From: Clitopilus passeckerianus
Lineage: Eukaryota; Basidiomycota; Agaricomycetes; Agaricales; Entolomataceae
Assembly (NCBI GenBank): GCA_944990035.1
Contig: CALYLX010000026.1
Span: forward strand, 248,001-312,000
Reading direction: 5' to 3'
DNA length: 64,000 nucleotides
Within the stretch, counting starts at the first letter, position 1. Each line of letters opens with the position of its first letter. This document shows, in pieces, positions 44,178 through 54,839 of this stretch. Position numbers and translations under genes: made by a program. A model generated the notes under the pieces. It made no database searches and had not been told where the DNA came from. It saw only the letters and a list, made by a program, of their open reading frames with translations.

Positions 44178-45253
44178 ATGCTACGCAGCGGCCTGCGCTG
44201 GCTTCGTGACAAGGTCGTTGAGAAAGCTCAACGTTTCGTTATCGGTATTCTCGCGGCTGGACCGGTGCCAAAGCATGTTGCATTTGTTATGGATGGGAAT
44301 CGACGCTGGGCAAGGATGCAGCAGCAGCAGGTGCACCAGGGCCATGTTTCTGGCTTTGCCACATTGCGAAACGTATGGGTTCATTTCTGTTGAAGTTTCA
44401 CGGAGTTTCTGACTATGTGATATAATAGATGCTTGAAATCTGCATGCGTTTGAACGTGAAATGTGTCTCGGCCTACGCATTTGCACTAGAGAACTTCAAA
44501 CGGTCTCCTGAAGAGGTGAACGCGTTAATGGCTTTGGCCGAGGAAAAGTTACTGGAGCTTTCGAAACATGGGTGCATGACCTCGTATCTACTGTCTCCTT
44601 GAACCATAGCTCAAATGAACTCCACAGGGACTTGCTAGACCAATACGGCGTTCGCCTGAACGTTGTTGGGAGAATAGACTTGCTGCCTGAATCTGTGCAG
44701 GCTGCCGTGCGCAAAGCAGAGAAAATGACACGGCACAACGACAAGTACGTCCGCCTGAAATCCACCCTATTGCATGAATTAATGTCGCTCTAGGGCCATC
44801 TTCAACCTCTGCATGCCATATGGTTCCCGAGATGAAATGACCACCGCGATCAAGTCCTGCGTTTTGAAAGGCGTAGAGGACGAGTATGAAAGGTTCGTTT
44901 TCTCATTTGCACTCTGCAGGACTGCCCATTTTCTAACATGTTTCTGCAGCGACATCACTGAAAAGCATATCGAAACCGAATTAATGACGACGAGAGGCAA
45001 CAGCCCACCCCTTGAAATCCTTGTCCGCACCAGTGGCGTTAAGCGTCTCAGCGATTACCTCCTATGGCAGGTCAGTAATCCCCACACTCGTCTGCATTTA
45101 TCATATTGACGCTCACGATCAACCCACATCCAGTGTTGCGAAAATACCCAAATCCAATTCTCATCCACATACTGGCCAAACTTCGGGTTCTCGGACTTTC
45201 TACCTATAATTCTAGATTACCAGAGGAAGATATGGTTCCAGCAGTCTTCATAA
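44178..45253 (+). CDS. Dehydrodolichyl diphosphate synthase, cis-prenyltransferase (RER2-like)
   Basis: At least six exons. The start is MLRSGLRWLRDKVVEKAQRF. The catalytic region HVAFVMDGNRRWARMQ contains the Asp (MDGNRRWA) that binds the isoprenyl diphosphate. Next come GHVSGFATLRN, then LEICMRLNVKCVSAYAFALE with NFKRS, then the helix QYGVRLNVVGRIDLLPESVQ. IFNLCMPYGSRDEM and LEILVRTSGVKRLSDYLLWQ follow. The final exon includes STYWPNFGFSDFLPIILDYQ and ends at TAA 45251-45253. The usual R-x-S-G-E block reads RTSGVKRLSDYLLW: the family's Glu is Val. The enzyme makes the long dolichol backbone for glycosylation at the ER. Length is as expected (about 280 residues). Confidence 0.85.
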
Positions 45254-45463
45254 TTCATCAATGGACAATGCATTACGCACGTTTGTATAATATTACATAT
45301 TTTAATTTATTTCATATTTCATCCTCCTGCTCTCCATACATACCTCGCTCCTTTCTATTTGCCTCGTCCTGCACATTCGGTCCTAAATCGGCCATTACAT
45401 CCTGTTCGCATGCGCGTGGCAGCATCTTGCAGTGCAACTGTCTTCCCATCGTACCAGACCCCA

Positions 45464-46561
45464 CTACGACGTAGCACCCTCAACCAACCACCCATCCATC
45501 AGATTCCAAACCACCCTCTGCTCCTCCGTCCACTCCTCCCTCTTCTCCTTCACACACCCCTCACATATCCCCCTCTTAACCCAATCCACCTCCTTCATAT
45601 CCTCCAGCGTCTCAAGCGGCTTATACACCCCGTCGTTGGCCAATGCCGGCTGGATGACGCATTCTAGCCAAATATCGGCTAGGACGTCTGTGCACTCCAT
45701 GTGCGAGGTTGGGGGTGGGGTGAAGATCGTTGGGCTGAAGTGTTCGATGAGCCGGGTCATGAGGGAGGAGACGAGCTCAGAGTCGGTGTCGGGTGGGGAG
45801 GGCGAGGTTGTGGAGGTGGCTGGGGGAGCAGCGGAGGATCCATCACTTGCTGGTGTGATAGGTGCTTTGGAAGGGTCTACTTCTGTATTGTCGGCTTCGG
45901 TATCTTCAGGAGTTGGATCCGGGGACGTCACAGCGTCGTAATGCAGGAACTTTCGCATCTGCGAGATAGATGAGTTTTCTGTCGGACTGTACATAGGTAA
46001 TCACGTACCAATGTATCCTTATGCTTCAAACCCTCGATCTCCTTTGACGAGCTTGGAAGTATCATGTTCAGACGTTCCAGCACCAGGCTATGGATGTTAG
46101 GGCAGTCCAAGGCGTCGGGCCCTGTGATCCGTAGAATGGCAGCAATCCTGGTGAATCTGGTTTCAATCTGTAGAGGCCTTCAACAGATGAGGAAACGTCA
46201 GAGAGGATTGCAGTGTGGCGTACGAGTCGTGGTATAGATGCTCGAGCAGGACAACAAAATCCTGCGAGGTAATATTGACCTCCTTGCTTGGTCCTAGTAT
46301 CATATCAACTCCTGTTTCACCGTTTAGAGCACTGTTGTTGGGAGGGTTATTGCTTCCAGTCGCCAGTCTCTCAGCTAGGTATCGGGATTGGCGAGTCAAC
46401 ATCGTGCGATGGATCCCGAAGCGAGTTTTCTCCACTTGGAGCACAAGAGATCCATCCTCGAAACAGAAAGTCGGGTGGAATCCAGGAGAGGCTATGGCTT
46501 GTACGGTTATATTCTTAGATGTTGGCCTCGAAGACGGCAGAAATGACCAGGACACACCCAT
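45464..46561 (-). CDS. BTB/POZ-domain protein
   Basis: The BTB-type block HPTFCFEDGSLVLQVEKTRF followed by GIHRTMLTRQSRYLAERLAT has the 'F-x-D-G ... H-r-x-x-L-x-x-x-S' layout common in agaricomycete BTB proteins. A second conserved segment (VVLLEHLYHDSYATL) ends the fold. Further exons carry an alpha-helical stretch, RIAAILRITGPDALDCPNIH, a Ser/Pro/Thr/acidic insert and a C-terminal CxxC-like piece (ICEGCVKEKREEW), ending at the stop complementary to 45464-45466. The start at 46561 (MGVSWSFLPSSRPTS) is one option; an in-frame Met at 46678 would add 39 residues. Probable protein-interaction or ubiquitin-ligase adaptor; partners unknown. Confidence 0.65.
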
Positions 46562-46678
46562 AATTAGGCAACTTCTCTGCTGTCGGAAGAGATTGTAGAA
46601 GAGATAGTGATAACTAAGCAAGTCAATCCCGAAATGGAGACGCGTTATTTGGTCCAAACAGACCGGCCACGTCTGCAT

Positions 46679-47500
46679 GACAGCGACGAATGGCTGTCAT
46701 TATTCCGCGCTATGGTACTAGATAAATGAGATAGAAGATAGTATATAATGCATATGCAAGAAAGCGATATCAGAGCAAAATGATAAGCAAAAGAAAAAAA
46801 ATCAAGTCAATCCATAGATCTTTGACGAACACAGCCCTCCTGCCAGTCACTATAGAGCCACAGCACAATATCATCCTTTCTGCTCCAAAATCAGATCTGC
46901 CAGGGATGGCTGAGCAGCTGCCCAAAGCCCATATAGGCCCTTCCCATCCAAGCTAACCAAGAAAGCCAGCCTTTCCCCCCATCGTCATCGCCAACAGCGC
47001 AGAGCACTAGCAGCTGCAATGTCCTTGATCCAGGGTGCAGCTTTCCATCCTCTTCCTTGCCCTCCGCTCTTTTGGTGTTGGTGGCCGCCATGCCTCTGAT
47101 TTACGATATTAAACTCCAGGATACCCTCCAGTACCCCTCCTCGGCACCTCCCAAGTGGGTACCAGCTAAGGCGACACTGATGCCTAAGGACAACACAGGA
47201 GAGATGTCTTGAATGTGATTGCAAGAGGTCGCTTCGATGCTTGGAGCAAAGAAATATTGAAGAGGGTGTTTCCTGCAGTGCGGACTTGTCGTTGCTAGCG
47301 TAGATGGGATGGTCCCTAGTCCTGAGGCAATGGCGAAAAGAGATAATTTGGGGAGGTAGGGGATATGTGTGTGGGTATAGGGAGATCTTGACGATGTGTT
47401 TTGGTAAATGAAAATTGAGATTCGTTGGTGATATATGAGCCGGTCGAAAACGCAGAGAGCCTATGAAGCAGAGGCTCCAGCAGGAACAGCAGCTGCCACA
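46679..47500. other. Intergenic, nothing recognised
   Basis: Contains a TATATA stretch near 46740 that could serve the BTB gene. No other support. Confidence 0.45.
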
Positions 47501-49564
47501 TCAGAAGCTGAACGGCAACAGCCTGAATATCGAGAACTTGCTGCCTCCATTCCCGTTGGCATTTCCTCCCTCAAGCAACAACCTCTCCACCTCTTCCTCA
47601 TCTCGCCTCGTGACAATCCCGCTAACCCTCTCCCTATCCATCAGCACTCCACACTTAACCTTCAACTCCTCCATCTCCCCTCTCAGCTTCTTCCCTCTCG
47701 TTCTCTCGTCGTTCCTGAGCTTGATCAACAGGGGCAGCATCTCCCCAACTTTCGACCACATTGCACACCGGGTTTCAATTTCGGATAAGATGAAGGGGTG
47801 GATAGGGCGGGAGAAGAGCGAGTCCGTGGTGAGGATCTGGGAGGGGTCCGTTGACATGGATATGGAGGTCGCTGGGGAGGAGGGGGAGAGCGACGAGCTT
47901 GTGGAGGTTTCCCAGGTAATCCCTGAGTCAAGCACGCATCCGACAGGAAGGACCTGGGAGAGGAACAGAGCGACATCTTCGAGCTTGTCCCTGTCCATAC
48001 ATGAAACGCCCACTGAGAGCCGCTTCAGGCTCTGGAAGATAGGGTATTGGTACCCCTCTTCGGTGGCTTCCTCATCTTGCCGGAGGGAGGGTGGAATGTC
48101 ATCCGTTGCGTCCAAGAACAGGCCCAGCATCCGCAGATTCTGGCAATGCTGCGCGAAAGGGATGAGGGAACGTAGGGTGAGCTGGCTCCGGTGGTTGATG
48201 TAAGCAGGCTCGGTGTTGAGTATCAACACCTCGAGGTTGGTCCATTCCAGGGCCAAAGTCTCGACCTCTTCGTGAGTGATGAGAACAGGGTAGTGATGGA
48301 CGAGCTCGAAAGAGACCAGCTTTGGGAGCTTGAGCAAAGGCTGGAATGAATCGTATGTCAGGCACTTGTCCGGCTGGACTTGGTGCTCTCCATCTACGAC
48401 CTCTTCTCCGTAGCCGTTGGTGCTAGTCATCAGGACACCCTGTGAGGAGGCCGCCACACGCGTCATAACCGCCAATGCTTGCAGCAGCTGACAGTTATCC
48501 GCCAACACTTCGAATAGCTCGAAGATGGATTCCGGTGATTCGACCAGTTGTGAATCAATGAAGAGGGAAGTAAGGTTGGTAGGCGCAAACGTTGAGTCCA
48601 GGAATGCTGCTGCATCACCAACGGTGATGGTGGCCCCCAGGTCCCATAACGAAGGGAATGCCCCATGGTCAAGTGCCGGTTGGAAGGGTACGACGTCCTT
48701 GGAGTCGCCTTTCCCTTGTCGTTCGTCGTATTGGAATTCGACGACTTCCAGGCTGGGTAGCTGGGAAAGTGCCTCAGCTATTGCCGTGGTCATAGTAAAC
48801 CTCGGGAATGTGATCCGTCTGAGCGTTGTGAGGGTGGACAGCAAGTCGACCATCTCCCTCTCGATTTCCTTGACGCTCAGCTCCATCCCCAGGTCGAGAT
48901 GCACGAGTCCCATCATTCTCTCCTTGATGTCCAAGAAGAAAGGTTCTGGGCTCTTCTCGCTCAGAGGAGGAGGTAGGAAGCAGTAGAACTTCTTGATGTT
49001 GGCATGCATGAACAGCACACTCAGGGATAGAGTGGCAGACCATTCAAGGGTATGTGTGTTTGGCAGGATTTCATAGGAGGTTCTGGTACGTGCAATGTCG
49101 TCAAAGACAGTATGGTGCACTCGGTGTTTACGTTGCCAGTGAGGCGAGCTGGGAAGGGTGGAATAGATGAGGTGCCTGACGCGTCGCCGGTATGGTGCGA
49201 AACTATGCCAGTCAGAAGCATCTGGAAGTCGGGTAAAAGCCTGTTGAAAATTGGAGATTAGCACCTTAGAAACTCGCGGGGCGGGAAAATGATTACATAC
49301 CCATTCGCCAGTCTCTACGTCTCTGGACATAGGCGCCAGAATCCGAAACAGCCGGTAAAGGTTATCGACCTTCTTCCAAAGAACATCTAGGGCAATTTCT
49401 GACCAGACCTTACAGATTTGGGTGTTGGTCGCATTTGTTTTCCGGTCGAGGTTGGAGAATATGAGTGATAGGAGTTCCGGGATAAGGAGCACCCGGTGAG
49501 ATTTGGGTGAAAGGGCTGGGATATTCGAAGTGGAAGAGGACCGATACACAACAGGCGTAACCAT
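47501..49564 (-). CDS. Large F-box/LRR protein
   Basis: A single open frame of 687 codons, starting MVTPVVYRSSSTSNIPALSP. F-box at about residues 22-70: VLLIPELLSLIFSNLDRKTN ... ICKVWSEIALDVLWKKV. Leucine-rich strands follow through the body (TTLRRITFPRF, LPSLEVVEFQY, NLEVLILNTEP), and a helical C-terminus ends at 47501. A consensus intron at 49300-49241 (GTATGT ... CAACAG, 60 nt, with GCTAATC branch-like site) lies in frame without stops, so the mature protein is more likely 667 residues. It is a different subfamily from the 37-44 kb array and from the 50-53 kb pair. Confidence 0.75.
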   Translation of the reverse strand: MVTPVVYRSSSTSNIPALSPKSHRVLLIPELLSLIFSNLDRKTNATNTQICKVWSEIALDVLWKKVDNLYRLFRILAPMSRDVETGEWVCNHFPAPRVSKVLISNFQQAFTRLPDASDWHSFAPYRRRVRHLIYSTLPSSPHWQRKHRVHHTVFDDIARTRTSYEILPNTHTLEWSATLSLSVLFMHANIKKFYCFLPPPLSEKSPEPFFLDIKERMMGLVHLDLGMELSVKEIEREMVDLLSTLTTLRRITFPRFTMTTAIAEALSQLPSLEVVEFQYDERQGKGDSKDVVPFQPALDHGAFPSLWDLGATITVGDAAAFLDSTFAPTNLTSLFIDSQLVESPESIFELFEVLADNCQLLQALAVMTRVAASSQGVLMTSTNGYGEEVVDGEHQVQPDKCLTYDSFQPLLKLPKLVSFELVHHYPVLITHEEVETLALEWTNLEVLILNTEPAYINHRSQLTLRSLIPFAQHCQNLRMLGLFLDATDDIPPSLRQDEEATEEGYQYPIFQSLKRLSVGVSCMDRDKLEDVALFLSQVLPVGCVLDSGITWETSTSSSLSPSSPATSISMSTDPSQILTTDSLFSRPIHPFILSEIETRCAMWSKVGEMLPLLIKLRNDERTRGKKLRGEMEELKVKCGVLMDRERVSGIVTRRDEEEVERLLLEGGNANGNGGSKFSIFRLLPFSF

Positions 49565-50034
49565 CGCACTGTTTTAGATAGTCTATATTCGAAGATGGGT
49601 ATATCCTTAGAAGAAACGTTTGTTAAGAGGATTGGAAAACATAAAGACTATAGAACTCACCAAAGTTTGTATAGGCAGAATTGACGACTCCTCGAGAAAA
49701 GAAACTGGGTATCTCTATAAATTCCGGCTTCCTATGAAGGAGTCTTTCCCATAAAGGTAGCTGAGAAGCCCTTAGTTTATGATAGGCCTTACGAGCCTCA
49801 AAGACGAAGGTCAAACGCAACGACCTTGCAAGTTGGTGGCCAAAGGCGAACCGTGTATGGCCTCTGTTTGGCGATTCGAACAAAGCCAAACAACGCGTTG
49901 AGCTCGTGATCTCTACACCGCCACTATCTCCGCAACTTTGAACTTGAAGTGGCCACCACCAGCGCCGGGGGGTAAAGAGGCAACTCGTGCGCCTAACACT
50001 CATTTTTCTGAGAAATTCTGACACTGCAACTGAC

Positions 50035-51567
50035 ATGGGGCTCAAAGTGACCGGCTCAGGGCTAATGACAAAGTTAAAGCGCCCGTGGACTAGTTTGACC
50101 GTCCGCCTGAATGACGCTGAGCGCGATTGGACACCTTTCCGCCCAGCCAGCACTCACACCCCTAATACGTCCAAAGTAGAGGCCCCAGCATTCTGCTACG
50201 AGTCATTCTTTGGCTCAAATGAGAATGACCCAGAACAGCCTCCTGCAACGGACGCCGATGACCACAGAGGAACTGACGCCTCATTCGAATCCATACCAAA
50301 TGAGGTTCTCGAATCAATATTTGCTTTCTGTGTTGAAAGAGAGCCTGACAAGCCTATGAATACCTTTGACCCATACGAGGCGCCTTGGACGCTGACGAAA
50401 GTCAATCGTCGATGGAGATCGATTGCACTGACCTGCGAAAGCTTGTGGTGTAACATCATCGTCCAACGCCCTTGGGGTTTTCGTGGTTACGCGGTCCTGC
50501 CTACTAAATCAATGCTTCGTTTTATACTTTCACGATCCAAACCCCTCCCTCTGACCATCTATTTCGCCCCAGGCGACAGCGTGATGCTCATGCAAGCCAT
50601 GAAGGATCTGCTTCCACCATTGTCTTCCTGCTCGCCACGGTGGAAAGATGTTCACCTTGAGCTCCCTCACATGTCATTCCTCGGCGCGCTGACACGTATT
50701 TCTGGAAAGCTCCCTCTGCTCGAGCGGATTTCCATTCATGTGAACAGAGGCTTGATCCCCGCAGGCGATCAACCAACGTTCCGTATGTTCGAGGTCGCAC
50801 CTGTGTTGACACACGCAACTACGAGGGGCATTAAACGTGTTGATCAGCTCCCTTTCCCCTTCTCACAGCTGACTGAATACGATGGAGCAAGAGAAGACTG
50901 GGCCACCCTGCTGAAGGCTGGGGGAAACCTCGAGAGGTGTCTCATCGAATTCGGCCCGTCTGACATCACCGCCTACCCCCCAATTGTTCACCATAGGCTC
51001 AAGTCTCTCCATATCTCCGCTGCATGCATACTCCACTCCATGGAGATCCCCAGCTTGACGGAGCTCACCCTCTATTCCCGAGCGGATATGATGCATAGTC
51101 GGGATCTAGTAACCCTTATTTCATTCATCCAGCGATCATGCTGTCGATTGGAGCGTCTCGAGATGCAGAACGTGCATATTGGAGGTCAAGAACCGTTAAC
51201 TACATTACTCGAGCATCTGCCTCACCTCCAATTCCTCAGATTCGAGGAGACATACTCCGTAATTCGATGGTACTTCCTGTGCACATCGCTCACGATTAAG
51301 GATCATGTGGCACCCCTAGTCCCATGTCTCGAGAAGTTGACATTGACAACCATTCCATTAAACATCATGTGTAACCCCCCATCGCCCTCAGCTTTAGGCC
51401 AGATGCTCAAGTCAAGATTCAATGCTTCTCCTACATTTGTTGCAGTAGTATCCAAGTCACTTCTACCTTTGGGCGTGAGATCGTTGGATATTGAAGAGGG
51501 TCTGATTGAAAGACTGACGATAGACGAATCCCCTTCTCTTACTAATTCCAATGTTTATGCTTCGTAG
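50035..51567 (+). CDS. F-box protein, duplicated pair copy 1
   Basis: 510 residues, single exon, first in-frame ATG at 50035. A low-complexity N-terminus leads to the F-box (about residues 84-130): IPNEVLESIFAFCVEREPD ... LTKVNRRWRSIALTCESLWC. Next is the conserved LPLTIYFAPGDSV block with WKDVHLELPHM, then LRR-like segments such as LERLEMQNVHI, and a C-terminus LLPLGVRSLDIEEGLIERL. This architecture is typical of expanded agaricomycete F-box families. Copy 2, 0.5 kb downstream, is clearly homologous over the whole length. Likely an SCF adaptor; substrate unknown. Confidence 0.75.
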   Translation: MGLKVTGSGLMTKLKRPWTSLTVRLNDAERDWTPFRPASTHTPNTSKVEAPAFCYESFFGSNENDPEQPPATDADDHRGTDASFESIPNEVLESIFAFCVEREPDKPMNTFDPYEAPWTLTKVNRRWRSIALTCESLWCNIIVQRPWGFRGYAVLPTKSMLRFILSRSKPLPLTIYFAPGDSVMLMQAMKDLLPPLSSCSPRWKDVHLELPHMSFLGALTRISGKLPLLERISIHVNRGLIPAGDQPTFRMFEVAPVLTHATTRGIKRVDQLPFPFSQLTEYDGAREDWATLLKAGGNLERCLIEFGPSDITAYPPIVHHRLKSLHISAACILHSMEIPSLTELTLYSRADMMHSRDLVTLISFIQRSCCRLERLEMQNVHIGGQEPLTTLLEHLPHLQFLRFEETYSVIRWYFLCTSLTIKDHVAPLVPCLEKLTLTTIPLNIMCNPPSPSALGQMLKSRFNASPTFVAVVSKSLLPLGVRSLDIEEGLIERLTIDESPSLTNSNVYAS

Positions 51568-52042
51568 CTATCTAGCGTCAGAGATCGCATTTGTGCTTGA
51601 TATTGAAATCTGATTTCGTCTGAACGTATTACGTTAGTTTACTCTGTTTTTCTTCGCACCTAGATGAATGGCTTCAGTGGTCCTTTCAGATTTTGAGTTT
51701 TATGTCCTGATCTACCTTGAAGATCGCTTCGGCCTACAGTCTTTGTCAGTAAGATATTTGCCACACCACGCTGCCTCACCGTTGGACGTATAGCCACTAC
51801 GTACTCGCTGGTTCAGCATGGTCTGCACGAGGGCTTAGAGAGCGCTCAAGCGCTTAATCCCTGGGTCCAGACCCTGAAACGCCCTTCTATTTCTCTTGGG
51901 GGCAACTGAATGAACCCGTCACTGTCGTAAATACGAATCCATTAGACTTTATTGGTCAACTCGACATATGTAGATGCCACTCTGAAAGAGCTGAGGGTTA
52001 ATGACGAAGTAAACGCCCGTGACCATTTGTCAGTCCACTGAA

Positions 52043-53512
52043 ATGGGCGCCGAGCACGACTGCACACCTTTTCACGCAACCGCGATCACCGGAAACCCCC
52101 ACATGGCCGCAGAAGGACCTCATACTCTCGATTCCATGTCTTTTTTGGACCTGGGCGACAGCGGCTCGGAACAATCCTCACTGCGAATCCCCACAGCGGA
52201 CACCGAGCGCAAGAGCGAAAGTGATACCTCTGGAACATTTGACACCATACCAAACGAGGTCCTGGAATTGATATTTGCTTTCTGTGTTAATAGAGAGCCC
52301 GATACTCATATGAACACATTGGACCCACGCCAGGCGCCTTTGGCGCTGGCGAAAGTCAATCGTCGATGGAGATCGATTGCGCTGGCACGCAAAAGCCTGT
52401 GGTGTAACATCATTATCCAACGCCCTTGGGGTGTCCGGGGTGTCTATACCGTCCCTGCTACTAGACCAATGCTCCGTCTCTTACTCTCAAGATCCAAACC
52501 CCTTCATTTAACTATATACTTCGCCCCGGGTGACGGCGTGGCGCTCATACAAGCTGTGAAGAACCTACTTCCACTCCTGGCTGCCAGCTCGCCACGATGG
52601 AGGGATGTTCACTTCAAGTTCCCTTCCGTCGCATTTCTCTCACAGCTGACTTGCATTGCTGAGAAGCTGCCTCTCCTTGAGCGTATCTCCATCCAGGTGA
52701 ACAAAGCCTTATCTTCAAGAGGCGATCAATGTTTCGACATGTTCAAGGTCGCACCGGCATTAATACATGCAACTATGAAGGGTTTTAAACGAATAAATCA
52801 AATCCCCCTACCCTTTTCTCAGCTGGTAGAATACGATGGTGTACAAGGTGACTGGGCCAGCCTGCTGAAAGTTGGGAGAAAGCTCGAGAGCTGTCGGACG
52901 GAACTCGGCACATCCTACCCTATTATCGAAGGCCCACTTGTTCATCATCGACTCAAGTCCCTTCATATCCCCGCTACGTTCATTCTCGGTTCCATGGAAG
53001 TCTCTAGCTTGACAGAGCTCACGGTCCACTGCCAAACGGATAGGGCCGATAGCATGGACCTATCATTCCTTGTGGATTTCATCCAGCGATCGTGCTGTAA
53101 ACTGAAGCGTCTCACAACAAGGAACGTGGTGATATCAGACAGGGGAATGTTGGCCTCGTTTCTGGAACATCTTTCCCACCTCCAATCCCTAAATATTATT
53201 GAGCGCTCACCAGCCACACGATGGTACTTCTTGTGCTCATTGCTCACGATTGGGGATCATGCACCTGTACTACCATGTCTCGAGGAGTTGACATTTGGGA
53301 ATGAAGACCCCATGGATATGTCCCCACCATCACCCTCGGCGCTCGGCGAGTTACTCAGGTCGAGATTTATTGCTTCCCCCAGGTTTTCTGCGGTGGTATC
53401 CAGGTCCCTACTGCCTTTGGGCGTCAAATCATTGGGTCTGGAAGAGGGCCTGATGGAAAGGTTAAAAATAGTTGAACTCTCTTCCATAATTTGCCCTCCT
53501 AGCGTCTCGTAG
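52043..53512 (+). CDS. F-box protein, duplicated pair copy 2
   Basis: 489 residues, single exon, start at 52043 (MGAEHDCTPFHATAITGNPH). The homologous position in copy 1 is internal, because copy 2 has a TAA soon after the upstream ATG used in copy 1. F-box IPNEVLELIFAFCVNREPD ... LAKVNRRWRSIALARKSLWC, then LHLTIYFAPGDGVALIQAV, LERISIQVNKAL and a C-terminus LLPLGVKSLGLEEGLMERLK. Strong similarity to copy 1 in the F-box, with more divergence in the LRR-like surface. The N-terminal tail differs most. Confidence 0.75.
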   Translation: MGAEHDCTPFHATAITGNPHMAAEGPHTLDSMSFLDLGDSGSEQSSLRIPTADTERKSESDTSGTFDTIPNEVLELIFAFCVNREPDTHMNTLDPRQAPLALAKVNRRWRSIALARKSLWCNIIIQRPWGVRGVYTVPATRPMLRLLLSRSKPLHLTIYFAPGDGVALIQAVKNLLPLLAASSPRWRDVHFKFPSVAFLSQLTCIAEKLPLLERISIQVNKALSSRGDQCFDMFKVAPALIHATMKGFKRINQIPLPFSQLVEYDGVQGDWASLLKVGRKLESCRTELGTSYPIIEGPLVHHRLKSLHIPATFILGSMEVSSLTELTVHCQTDRADSMDLSFLVDFIQRSCCKLKRLTTRNVVISDRGMLASFLEHLSHLQSLNIIERSPATRWYFLCSLLTIGDHAPVLPCLEELTFGNEDPMDMSPPSPSALGELLRSRFIASPRFSAVVSRSLLPLGVKSLGLEEGLMERLKIVELSSIICPPSVS

Positions 53513-54409
53513 TCATTTAACTTCACAGATCGCACATTGAGATCAAATTTACAGATTTGTCCGAGTCTAAATATATTACGTCAGTTTAGCCCCTTTTCCT
53601 CCCACCACGTCAATAGCTTAGTTCGTTCGGACTTCGACTTTATAGTCACTATCCACCTCGAAAAATGCACAAAGTCACAGTCTACTCAGCAAGATATCCG
53701 GCACACCACCCTTCACAGTCAAATTCATCACCGACACCTCGCCTGTTCAGCGTGGTCTGCGCGAGGGCTTCCAGAGCGCTAAACACCTGGATTCAACTGC
53801 CTTCTATTTCTTTTGGGGACCGCTGAATCAAGGAATAACTCTCAGGGATATTCTAATCGCCCTAGTGTGTGTTGAAGAGACTCCATTAGACTTCGTTGGC
53901 CACCCCGGCGTCCCTGGGGGTATCATTCTCGAAGAGGTAAACGTAGCTGTCACGTCGATCGCCGCTGCTACGAGCTGCCTCATGTTCGTCCCGCTGTCTT
54001 ACCATTTCCCTTCAACGATCATGTGAGCAAGGGATTGGAATGCATTGACCTCTAGGGCTCGCATTCTGCTTTTGTAGAAACATGCAAGAACTCCTGGTCG
54101 AGGCTTCCGCGAACTTGAAGGCAAGAAACTATCCCGAAGACCACGCAATCATTTGCCTCGGAACAATCCAGAATCTGACGTGAGCCTTTTCTGAGGTGGA
54201 ACGTGTTCCACCTCGTGCTGGGTATGCCGTGCTCGGTCACATTCTCATCAAATTACTCTTGACATCCACGACTTAGCATCCTCCGGTCCTTCCAGATCGC
54301 TCTACTGCGGAGGTCGTGCTGCTTGCACACCACATGCGCCATACTTAAGCCGTCTGCTTCGACTCATACTCCCTCACCCCTGGTCTTTCGATTGACCTTC
54401 CTCGCGACA
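53513..54409. other. Duplicated trailer and spacer
   Basis: The first 430 bases belong to the duplicated unit. The rest has no supported gene. Confidence 0.5.
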
Positions 54410-54839
54410 ATGAGTTCAATATCGATGTTCTCCGGCGCCAAGAATATCACTATAGCAGGGGGAACCTTTGAAACGACAAAAGTCAAGACTGTCTACCAGG
54501 GATACTCCATGGGTAACTTCGGGCACCCACCTGCCTTTACTGGGGACATGGGGGACAGTACGTGGCTCGAATTCCAACTGACCGATCAAGGGTCTAATGC
54601 ACACCTATCGCACAGCAACCATTAGCATGTTCAAGGACTCGGATAACATCGACATCATCTCCAGCGAGTTTGTCTCCGCTGAAAGGATTACGGTATTCAA
54701 CAGAACAACGGCTACGTTTCACCGTCATACTGAGGATTCTGCTCCCCCTCCGAGTACGTTTGCCACTTGTGGGTCAGAATCGACCTGATCCATGGTTGCT
54801 GTTCCAGAGCGGGCCCCGCGTTCTCGTAAGAATGCCTAG
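54410..54839 (+). CDS. 105-aa protein with two I-S-M-F repeats
   Basis: Exons 54410-54557, 54616-54753 and 54808-54839, introns 58 and 54 nt, frame continuous. Exon 1 holds repeat 1 (ISMFSGAKNITIAGGTF...V) and a Gly/Pro-rich linker. Exon 2 holds repeat 2 (ISMFKDSDNIDIISSEF...ITVF). Exon 3 is a basic tail, KRAPRSRKNA. The two repeats align without gaps: I-S-M-F, then five residues, then I-x-I. A weakly similar 'F-x-G-A-x-x-I-x-GG-x-F' block occurs near the N-terminus of many agaricomycete NLR-like proteins (general knowledge, not tested here). No signal peptide. Paralogue 0.7 kb downstream with the same exon logic. Confidence 0.6.

Larger units (their letters stand above)
49990..53940 (+). repeat. 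Tandem segmental duplication, two units of about 2 kb
   Basis: Each unit contains an F-box gene plus matching 5' and 3' flanks. The leaders read CTCAGGGCTAATGACAAAG and CTGAGGGTTAATGACGAAG. The trailers share GTATTACG / ATATTACG, AGTAAGATAT / AGCAAGATAT, CGAGGGCTT and TCCATTAGACTT. Unit 1 is about 49.99-51.97 kb and unit 2 about 51.97-53.94 kb. Confidence 0.65.

Noticed and set aside
48525..48986. Plus-strand frame inside the large F-box gene
   Set aside because: Shadow of the minus-strand coding sequence.
53941..54240. Possible third F-box unit after the duplicated pair
   Set aside because: Similarity to the units stops near 53.94 kb and no F-box motif follows.
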